A stretch of 7,287 nucleotides of DNA from Nitrospirota bacterium (GTDB taxonomy: Bacteria; Nitrospirota; Thermodesulfovibrionia; Thermodesulfovibrionales; JdFR-88), in assembly GCA_021819985.1 (NCBI GenBank), contig JAKAEG010000166.1, positions 1 through 7,287 on the forward strand. Reading direction: 5' to 3'. Positions 1-4,389 of the stretch are shown here, one piece after another. The position numbers were made by a program, and so were the translations under genes. Every line of letters begins with the position of its first letter. The first letter of the stretch is position 1. The notes under the pieces are model-generated. The model was not told the DNA's origin and made no database searches. It worked only from the letters and a program-made list of their open reading frames with translations.

Positions 1-96
1 AAGCACGCCCTGAAAATGCTTGCCGGCGGGAAACCGGCAATACTCGAAGTGAACACAAAAGCGCTTGAACGGGGTTGGCAGTATTTTGATAACTAA
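1..96 (+). CDS. C-terminal end of a probable 2-oxoacid:ferredoxin oxidoreductase gamma subunit (partial)
   Basis: An open frame runs from the window edge to a TAA at 94-96, giving 31 residues that end in ALERGWQYFDN. The pattern 'E-(V/L)-N-x-K-A-(L/F)-E-x-G' followed by a short tail resembles the C-terminus of gamma subunits of 2-oxoacid (2-oxoglutarate or pyruvate):ferredoxin oxidoreductases, which in anaerobes make or use acyl-CoA with ferredoxin as electron carrier. Only the tail is visible, so no cofactor or catalytic residue can be checked and the substrate cannot be named. The next gene probably starts inside this frame (about base 86), which would make it the upstream member of the same operon. 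The coding frame is likely; the family assignment is moderate to weak. Confidence 0.5.
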   Translation, partial: KHALKMLAGGKPAILEVNTKALERGWQYFDN

Positions 97-622
97 AAGA
101 GCAGGTAAAAATAAAACCCCGGCTGCTGTGGGCAGGGTCAAAGCTGTAAAAAAAATAAAAAAAACGGGTGCGATCAGGAAAGCCCTCATCAAGGATGTCA
201 AGGTACTCCACTGCCTGATAAATGAATTTGCCTCGGATCAGGAAATGCTCCCGCGCTCCCTGAACGAACTGTATGAGCATATAAGAGACATGTTCGTTTA
301 TGAGGAGGAGGGCGGGATTAAAGGCGTTTGCGCGCTCCATGTGGTCTGGGAGGACCTTGCGGAGGTCCGGTCGCTGGCCGTCTCAAAGGAGGCCAGGGGC
401 AAGGGCATCGGCAGGGAACTAGTCCGTACGTGCCTTGAAGAGGCTGGCGCCATTGGTGTTACAAAGGTGTTTGCCCTCACCTATATCCCCGATTTCTTCA
501 GGCTGTTCGGTTTTGACGTCGTGGACAAGGCGGAACTTCCTCACAAAATATGGGGAGACTGCATAAGGTGCCCCAAATTCCCGGATTGCAATGAATTTGC
601 CGTTGTGAAGGAACTCAGATGA
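86..622 (+). CDS. GNAT N-acetyltransferase, short ArgA-like type
   Basis: This is a GNAT-fold acetyltransferase that moves acetyl from acetyl-CoA to an amino group. It resembles the short ArgA-like enzymes that can make N-acetylglutamate, the first step of arginine synthesis. With a start at 86 (TTG, 178 aa), the domain begins near residue 30 (AIRKALIKDV) and continues through FASDQEMLPRSLNELYE and WEDLAEVRSLAV. The acetyl-CoA loop ARGKGIG lies near 103-109. The tail HKIWGDCIRCPKFPDC has three cysteines (159, 162, 168) and is typical of this subgroup. The start is uncertain: TTG 65, TTG 86 and GTG 128 are all in frame, and none has a good SD. TTG 86 has a GGGG at 71-74 and overlaps the upstream stop by 11 nt. 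The first ~30 residues are lysine-rich and not part of the fold. The stop overlaps the purN ATG. The fold is sure; the glutamate substrate is inferred from family resemblance. Confidence 0.85.
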   Translation: MITKRAGKNKTPAAVGRVKAVKKIKKTGAIRKALIKDVKVLHCLINEFASDQEMLPRSLNELYEHIRDMFVYEEEGGIKGVCALHVVWEDLAEVRSLAVSKEARGKGIGRELVRTCLEEAGAIGVTKVFALTYIPDFFRLFGFDVVDKAELPHKIWGDCIRCPKFPDCNEFAVVKELR

Positions 623-1284
623 TTCTTAAAATAGGGGTGCTTGCCTCCGGGCGTGGGTCCAATTTCCAGGCCGTGTTGGACGCGATAAAAAGCGGCCGGA
701 TAAAGGCCGAGATATCGCTTCTCATTTCGGACAAGCCCGATGCCTATGCTCTAACGCGGGCGAGGAATGCCGGGATAGAGGCCTTTTATCTGGACCCGAA
801 GGATTTTTTTTCATTTTCACCCGCGAAAGACGCTTATTTTGAAAAAATAGCGGAAGAGTTCACAGCAAAAGGCATAGGTCTTGTGCTTCTGGCCGGGTTC
901 ATGAGGATAGTAAAAAAACCCCTGCTCGACGCGTTCCCATGGAAAGTAATGAATATCCATCCTGCTCTGCTTCCGTCTTTTCCGGGGCTTCATGGGCAGC
1001 GGCAGGCCGAAGGTTACGGGGTCAAAATATCAGGCTGCACCGTGCATTTTGTGGACGAGGGGATGGACACGGGCCCGGTCATAATACAGGCCGCGGTGCC
1101 GGTGCGCCATGACGACACGGAGGACAGCCTTTCGGAAAGGATACTGAAGTGCGAGCATAAGATATACCCAGAGGCCGTAAGACTTTTCGCAGAAGGCAGG
1201 CTGCATGTGAACGGGAAAAAAGTGGAGATAAAAGGTGCCAGGGAAAACGAGACTCCACTCATAAGCCCGCCGATAGAAGAGTAG
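619..1284 (+). CDS. purN: Phosphoribosylglycinamide formyltransferase (GART), 10-formyl-THF-dependent
   Basis: PurN transfers a formyl group from 10-formyltetrahydrofolate to glycinamide ribonucleotide, the third step of de novo purine synthesis in the cytoplasm. The 221-residue protein opens with the phosphate-binding LASGRGSNFQA (8-18). It carries the folate and catalytic segment GFMRI...MNIHPALLPSFPGLHG (93-126), then CTVHFVDEGMDTGPVI (140-155). The catalytic Asn-His-Asp triad is N112, H114 and D150, equivalent to E. coli N106/H108/D144. It is complete, with a C-terminal tail of about 15 residues rich in charge and proline beyond the usual end. The ATG at 619 overlaps the TGA of the upstream gene (ATGA). 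An AAGGA SD lies at 608-612, 6 nt upstream, so translational coupling is likely. The identification is secure. Confidence 0.96.
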   Translation: MILKIGVLASGRGSNFQAVLDAIKSGRIKAEISLLISDKPDAYALTRARNAGIEAFYLDPKDFFSFSPAKDAYFEKIAEEFTAKGIGLVLLAGFMRIVKKPLLDAFPWKVMNIHPALLPSFPGLHGQRQAEGYGVKISGCTVHFVDEGMDTGPVIIQAAVPVRHDDTEDSLSERILKCEHKIYPEAVRLFAEGRLHVNGKKVEIKGARENETPLISPPIEE

Positions 1285-1294
1285 AAAAAATTTT

Positions 1295-1837
1295 ATGCTC
1301 AAACTGAAACCAAAAAAAGGCAAAAAAGGTGATCTTTCTGTCAGGCCCACGCTTTCCAAGGTGAGGCAGGCCCTTTTTAATATTCTGGCTGGCCGCGTCG
1401 GGGGTTCCGTTTTCGTTGACCTTTATGCCGGCACAGGCGCTATCGGCATGGACGCCATGAGCAAGGGAGCGAAAAAAATTTATTTTGTCGAGGCGGACAG
1501 GCGGTTGGCTTTTTCTCTTAAAGACCTTATCGATGGCTGCGGGTGCAGGCCGAAGGCCCACATCATCGCAATGAATGCGGATGATTTCATAATAAAATAC
1601 GCTCAGAAAGGCATTGAGGCCGATATCGTGTTTCTCGATCCGCCCTATGCCTCAGGCGAGCTGGAAAAAGTCCTGCCTTTGCTTTCTACCCCCGGTTTTC
1701 TTGCAGGCGACGCGGTGGTAATCGCCGAACATTCAAAAAGAGTTTTGCTTCCGGATGAGACCGGTCTCCTTAAAAAAAGAAAGACTTACAGGTACGGTGA
1801 CACGCTGCTTACCACGTATTTTCAGGAGACAATATGA
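1295..1837 (+). CDS. rsmD: 16S rRNA (guanine(966)-N(2))-methyltransferase
   Basis: RsmD methylates N2 of G966 in 16S rRNA, acting on assembled or assembling 30S particles with S-adenosylmethionine. The 180-aa protein shows VRPTLSKVRQALFNIL (16-31), SAM motif I FVDLYAGTGAIGMDAMSKGA (40-59), the acidic SAM-ribose residue in YFVEAD (63-68), and the catalytic N-methyltransferase motif DPPY (115-118). The N-terminus is about a dozen residues shorter than usual: the 'IIxGxxxGRKL' strand before the RPT motif is absent and replaced by the lysine-rich KLKPKKGKKGD. No earlier in-frame start exists, because a stop at 1274-1276 closes the frame. The gene begins 10 nt after purN with only a weak purine-rich stretch upstream (1276-1282). 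Its stop overlaps the coaD ATG. The rsmD-coaD pairing is common in bacteria and supports the call. Confidence 0.93.
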   Translation: MLKLKPKKGKKGDLSVRPTLSKVRQALFNILAGRVGGSVFVDLYAGTGAIGMDAMSKGAKKIYFVEADRRLAFSLKDLIDGCGCRPKAHIIAMNADDFIIKYAQKGIEADIVFLDPPYASGELEKVLPLLSTPGFLAGDAVVIAEHSKRVLLPDETGLLKKRKTYRYGDTLLTTYFQETI

Positions 1838-2358
1838 AAACCGGCATGGTTAACAGAAAAAAAGTAAACCGGGCGGTTCTGCCCGGCACGTATGACCCTC
1901 TTACGAACGGCCACCTGGACCTTCTTTTACGAGGCCTTGGCATTTTCGATGAGGTCATTATCGCGGTGGCCCCAAGCCATAAAAAAAAGCCGGTCTTTAC
2001 CATTGTGGAGCGCCTTGAACTCATTAAAGAGGCGGTAAAGGGAATAAAAAGGACCAGGGTGGAGTCTTTCGAGGGCCTTCTTGTGGATTACGTGCATAAG
2101 GCGGAGGCCGGGGCGATCATAAGAGGGCTGCGCGCGGTCTCCGATTTTGAATACGAGTTTCAGATGGCATTGATGAACAGGAGCCTCGATTCCCATGTTG
2201 AAACCGTTTTTCTTATGCCCTCGGCCGAATACACGTTCCTGACCTCCTCCGTGATAAAGGAAGTGGCCCTCTTCGGAGGATGCGTAAAGGGCCTGGTCCC
2301 CGCCAACGTGGAGGCGGCCCTCAAGAGAAAATTCAAAACCTTTAAAAACTGCAAATAG
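1834..2358 (+). CDS. coaD: Pantetheine-phosphate adenylyltransferase (phosphopantetheine adenylyltransferase)
   Basis: CoaD joins ATP and 4'-phosphopantetheine to form dephospho-CoA, the penultimate step of coenzyme A synthesis. The 174-residue protein has the nucleotidyltransferase signature PGTYDPLTNGH (17-27, the T/HxGH motif). The central FEGLLVDY (79-86), RGLRAVSDFEYEFQMALMNR (97-116) and TVFLMPSAEYTFLTSSVIKEVA (124-145) segments are also present. TSSVIK corresponds to the second ATP-binding motif (usually SSSxxK, here Thr first). It is full length with a ~12-residue N-terminal lead (MKTGMVNRKKVN). The ATG at 1834 is preferred because GGAG (1825-1828) sits 5 nt upstream and the start overlaps the rsmD TGA; ATG 1846 is a less supported alternative. 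It is the last gene of the housekeeping run, and the following gap contains T-tracts and a promoter-like site. Confidence 0.96.
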   Translation: MKTGMVNRKKVNRAVLPGTYDPLTNGHLDLLLRGLGIFDEVIIAVAPSHKKKPVFTIVERLELIKEAVKGIKRTRVESFEGLLVDYVHKAEAGAIIRGLRAVSDFEYEFQMALMNRSLDSHVETVFLMPSAEYTFLTSSVIKEVALFGGCVKGLVPANVEAALKRKFKTFKNCK

Positions 2359-2380
2359 TAAAATTTTCCTTTTTTTTCTT

Positions 2381-2407
2381 TTGCTTTCCCTCCTTTCTCC
2401 CTATAAT
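2381..2407 (+). promoter_or_regulatory. Candidate promoter for the nicotinamidase-like gene
   Basis: A perfect TATAAT lies at 2402-2407, only 6 nt before the ATG at 2414. A poor -35 match (TTGCTT, 2381-2386) sits at a short 15-nt spacing within a T-rich tract. If TATAAT is the -10, transcription would start at or next to the A of the ATG, giving a leaderless mRNA. This fits the absence of any SD. The -35 is weak. Confidence 0.4.
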
Positions 2408-2413
2408 CTGATT

Positions 2414-2947
2414 ATGGGAAAAGAGAGGGAGGCCCTCCTTGTGCTGGATATGCTGAACGATTTCGTGAGAGTAGGAGCGCCGCTTGAAGTGCCTGACAAC
2501 AGGAAGATCATCCCCTCAATTCAGCGCGAGATCAAAAAGGCAAGGCGAAAGGGAAACCCCGTTATATACGTCTGCGACAATCACAGGCCGGACGACAAAG
2601 AGTTCTCTAAATACAATTGGCCCCCTCACGCCGTCCGGGGCACCGAAGGCCAGAAAGTGATTAGCGAGCTTAAGCCTGCTGAAGGGGACCCTATTATCAA
2701 AAAAACATATTATTCAGCGTTTTACAGGACAAGACTTCAAGTTATGCTTAAAGAATTGGGAGTAACCGGCGTAGGGCTTACGGGCTGCCTTACCCATGTT
2801 TGCGTGCTTTTTTCAGCATATGAGGCGGCGCTCAGGGATTACGGGGTTACCGTAGTAGGCGATGGGGACGATGCCTCATTCGCTCATACTCTGCATGGGC
2901 TCCACTATCGAGGCGGTAAAGGCGTTCGATCAGGTAATCGAGCCTGA
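2414..2947 (+). CDS. Isochorismatase-family cysteine hydrolase (nicotinamidase-like) with aberrant C-terminus
   Basis: Nicotinamidases hydrolyse nicotinamide to nicotinate and ammonia in NAD salvage. From ATG 2414 the protein carries LLVLDMLNDF (catalytic D12), the metal-ligand pattern CDNHRPDD (D55, H57) with WPPHAVRGTEG (H72), IIKKTYYSAF (K98), and LTGCLTHVCV with nucleophile C130. The Asp-Lys-Cys triad is therefore present. After VTVVGDG (about residue 151) family resemblance stops. The last ~26 residues are the wrong-frame reading of the nicotinate phosphoribosyltransferase sequence that follows. The ORF is nearly normal length (177 aa) only by accident. ATG 2414 is chosen over an in-frame TTG at 2381, which would add eleven residues unlike the family. 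No SD is present. The substrate could be another amide, but the salvage neighbour argues for nicotinamide. Whether the altered protein folds is unknown. Confidence 0.75.
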   Translation: MGKEREALLVLDMLNDFVRVGAPLEVPDNRKIIPSIQREIKKARRKGNPVIYVCDNHRPDDKEFSKYNWPPHAVRGTEGQKVISELKPAEGDPIIKKTYYSAFYRTRLQVMLKELGVTGVGLTGCLTHVCVLFSAYEAALRDYGVTVVGDGDDASFAHTLHGLHYRGGKGVRSGNRA

Positions 2948-3515
2948 TGTCGTGAGGGTCGCTTTGATCGACACCCTTCTCGATGAGAAGTTCGAATGTA
3001 TAAACGTCGCCCAGATGTTCGGTGAAAAACTTTATGCGGTGCGTTTTGACACGACTGCTTCAAGGCGGGGTAATTTCTACAGGATACTTGAGGAGTGCCG
3101 CTGGGAGCTGGATCTGAGGGGGCATGGGAAGATGAAATTTTTTGTAAGCGGAGGCATCAAGGAAAAAGACGTTCCGGTTTTGAACCCCCTTGTCTCAGGT
3201 TACGGCATAGGCACAGCGATCAGCAATGCGCCTGTGGTCGATTATGCTATGGATATAATGGAGGTCGAAGGCAGGCCTTTTTCGAAAGTTGGCAAATGGG
3301 GCGGAAGTAAACGTGTGGTCAAATGCGCCGGTTGCGGCGAAAGGCAAATAGTCCCCAACAGGCCGGTCATAAAACAGGCGGTCTGCCGGTGCGGCGCAGT
3401 TATCGAAGATATCCTTGTGCCGGTCATGGAAGAGGGCAGGGCGCTCATTGCTGCCGAAGACGCCTCTGAGATAAGGCGACGGACGCTCAGGAACACCGAT
3501 GGGCTGCCGCTTTGA
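2862..3515 (+). pseudogene. Nicotinate phosphoribosyltransferase, C-terminal half only (5'-truncated)
   Basis: Intact nicotinate phosphoribosyltransferase converts nicotinate and PRPP to nicotinate mononucleotide. The 217-residue frame matches only the second half of the archaeal-type short family (normally near 390 aa). It begins at the conserved GTMPHSLIL and continues with VALIDT...DEK (34-43), AVRFDTTASRRGNF (59-72), RWELDLRG (80-87), and FFVSGGI (93-99). The phosphate-binding GYGIGTAISNAPVVDYAMDI (113-132) and a Zn-type C-x2-C...C-x-C tail (C155, C158, C175, C177) follow. The N-terminal half of the barrel is missing. Upstream in this frame are stops at 2853-2858, so there is no room for it. 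The frame overlaps the preceding hydrolase ORF by 86 nt, and the join coincides with the end of hydrolase homology, so a deletion fusing two genes is the simplest reading. ATG 2862 or 2871 lacks a good SD. A stand-alone function for this half seems unlikely. Confidence 0.8.
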
Positions 3516-3531
3516 AATGGATAGCGAACGT

Positions 3532-3611
3532 AACCGGAAGGTGAGCGAGCGAATACGGTAAAAAGGAATCCTTACATAAGCTTTCCGAAGGGAAGCTCAC
3601 CTGGGCCAGTT
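3532..3611 (+). promoter_or_regulatory. Candidate structured RNA with competing stems (attenuator-like) upstream of queE
   Basis: This non-coding stretch can form a long-range stem between 3532-3546 and 3595-3611. It has an uninterrupted 8-bp core, AGGTGAGC (3539-3546) with GCTCACCT (3595-3602), plus outer pairs 3532-3537 with 3606-3611 and one mismatch. Inside lies a hairpin of 8 pairs with a GAA loop (AGCTTTCC 3579-3586 with GGGAAGCT 3590-3597). The segment 3593-3602 is also used by the terminator stem downstream, so the structures exclude one another as in attenuators or riboswitches. It does not match any riboswitch consensus I can recall, including preQ1 types I and II. It may equally be just the 3' UTR of the preceding gene or a dispersed repeat. 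Confidence 0.35.
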
Positions 3612-3621
3612 GAGCTTTTTT
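3593..3621 (+). terminator. Intrinsic (Rho-independent) terminator before queE
   Basis: AAGCTCA (3593-3599) pairs with TGAGCTT (3611-3617). After one C/T mismatch, CTG (3601-3603) and CAG (3607-3609) extend the stem around a GGC loop. Six T residues follow (3616-3621). It sits about 80 nt after the phosphoribosyltransferase remnant and would end that transcript, or attenuate read-through into queE. Its 3' arm overlaps the candidate -35 of queE. Confidence 0.6.
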
Positions 3622-3638
3622 AAATAATTCATTATCTT
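3610..3638 (+). promoter_or_regulatory. Candidate promoter for queE, leaderless geometry
   Basis: TTGAGC (3610-3615) and TATCTT (3633-3638) are separated by 17 nt. The -10-like box ends 8 nt before the queE ATG at 3647. The -10 match is modest (3 of 6). An overlapping TAATAT at 3638-3643 matches better but would sit only 3 nt from the ATG. No SD lies upstream of queE, which fits a transcript starting at or near the ATG. Confidence 0.35.
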
Positions 3639-3646
3639 AATATACG

Positions 3647-4282
3647 ATGAAAATTTGCGAGATATTTACTAGCATCCAGGGAGAGTCCACTTATGCAGGC
3701 CAGCTTTCCACGTTCATAAGATTTTCCGGGTGCAATTTAAGGTGCTCATATTGCGACACCAAATATGCCTACACCGGCGGCATAGAGCTTACCGAGGCGG
3801 AGATCATGAACGAAGTCTCCATAGTCGGCGTAAACCTCATATCCATAACGGGAGGAGAGCCGCTTTTTCGGGAAGGGGTATTTCATCTGGTCGAAAAATT
3901 TCTGAACGAAGGGCATAAGGTGCTGATCGAGACCAACGGAAGCCTTAGCATAAAGGACGTGGACCCGAGGGCGGTCATTATAATGGATGTGAAGACGCCC
4001 GCAAGCAGCATGTCTGACGACCTGGACATATCGAACCTGGATTTCCTGAAACCCTCCGATGAGGTGAAATTCGTGATCGTGGACAGGGGGGATTACGAAT
4101 GGTCCAGGGAGTTTATAAGGGAATACAGGCTGCGTGAAAAATGCAAAGTGCTTTTTTCTCCGGCTTTCAGCCTTCTTGAGCCGGCCGACCTTGCCAATTG
4201 GATGATCCAGGACAGGCTGGACGCCATTTTTAATCTCCAGGCGCATAAATACATATTCGGCCCAAATAAAAGGGGCGTCTGA
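3647..4282 (+). CDS. queE: 7-carboxy-7-deazaguanine synthase, radical SAM
   Basis: QueE rearranges 6-carboxy-5,6,7,8-tetrahydropterin into 7-carboxy-7-deazaguanine, a step toward the tRNA nucleoside queuosine (and preQ1/preQ0-derived DNA modifications). The 211-aa protein begins MKICEIFTSIQGESTYAGQ, the QueE hallmark. It binds a [4Fe-4S] cluster through C29-x3-C33-x2-C36 (FSGCNLRCSYCDT). SAM-binding GGEPL lies at 69-73, ETNGS at 95-99, and the substrate-contact MDVKTPASS at 113-121. The end HKYIFGPNKRGV is typical. It is complete, with no missing residue seen. It stands apart from other queuosine genes in this window, behind a terminator and a structured non-coding stretch, and has no SD. The family call is strong. 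Confidence 0.94.
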   Translation: MKICEIFTSIQGESTYAGQLSTFIRFSGCNLRCSYCDTKYAYTGGIELTEAEIMNEVSIVGVNLISITGGEPLFREGVFHLVEKFLNEGHKVLIETNGSLSIKDVDPRAVIIMDVKTPASSMSDDLDISNLDFLKPSDEVKFVIVDRGDYEWSREFIREYRLREKCKVLFSPAFSLLEPADLANWMIQDRLDAIFNLQAHKYIFGPNKRGV

Positions 4283-4290
4283 ACGCACCC
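4272..4290 (+). other. Hairpin spanning the queE stop codon
   Basis: GGGGCGT (4272-4278) pairs with ACGC-A-CCC (4283-4290), seven pairs with one bulged A, leaving CTGA as loop. The TGA stop (4280-4282) is therefore in the loop. No T-run follows directly; the nearest T-rich tract is at 4325-4338. It could slow the ribosome or protect the 3' end, but termination is not supported. Confidence 0.3.
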
Positions 4291-4335
4291 GGCCCGGCAC
4301 AAAAAGCAAAAAGCAAAAAAACATCTTTTTTCTCT

Positions 4336-4364
4336 TTTAAAATTAAAATCTTATCCTTTATAAT
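4336..4364 (+). promoter_or_regulatory. Candidate promoter for the hybrid sensor kinase
   Basis: A perfect TATAAT lies at 4359-4364, with a weak TTTTAA at 4336-4341 seventeen bases upstream. The surrounding 4326-4366 stretch is strongly A/T-rich. The expected start point is near 4371, leaving a leader of about 19 nt that contains AAGGG (4377-4381) as a plausible SD for ATG 4390. Confidence 0.4.
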
Positions 4365-4366
4365 AA

Positions 4367-4385
4367 GCTGCCCAAAAAGGGCGGC
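4367..4385 (+). promoter_or_regulatory. Inverted repeat covering the start site and SD of the kinase gene
   Basis: GCTGCCC (4367-4373) and GGGCGGC (4379-4385) form seven pairs (one T-G) around an AAAAA loop. It lies between the -10 and the ATG and includes the AAGGG SD. It could be an operator at DNA level or an RNA hairpin. If transcription starts at 4371, the first four bases of the 5' arm would not be in the RNA, which favours the DNA-level reading. Confidence 0.35.
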
Positions 4386-4389
4386 GCTT

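Noticed and set aside
2359..2400. Terminator after coaD
   Set aside because: There is a long T-rich stretch, but no stable G/C hairpin precedes it; only the short palindrome AAAATTTT is present.
2840..2947. Programmed ribosomal frameshift linking the hydrolase to the phosphoribosyltransferase
   Set aside because: No slippery heptamer is visible at the join. A frameshift would still leave half of the transferase absent, so a deletion or misassembly explains more.
3516..3646. A preQ1, c-di-GMP or ydaO-type riboswitch upstream of queE
   Set aside because: The stems and single-stranded motifs do not match the consensus features I can recall for these classes, so only an unassigned structured region is reported.
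4301..4338. Intrinsic terminator after queE from the A-rich and T-rich tracts
   Set aside because: The possible stem is A/T only (A7 against T6) and has no G/C core. The G/C hairpin at 4272-4290 lacks an adjacent T-run.
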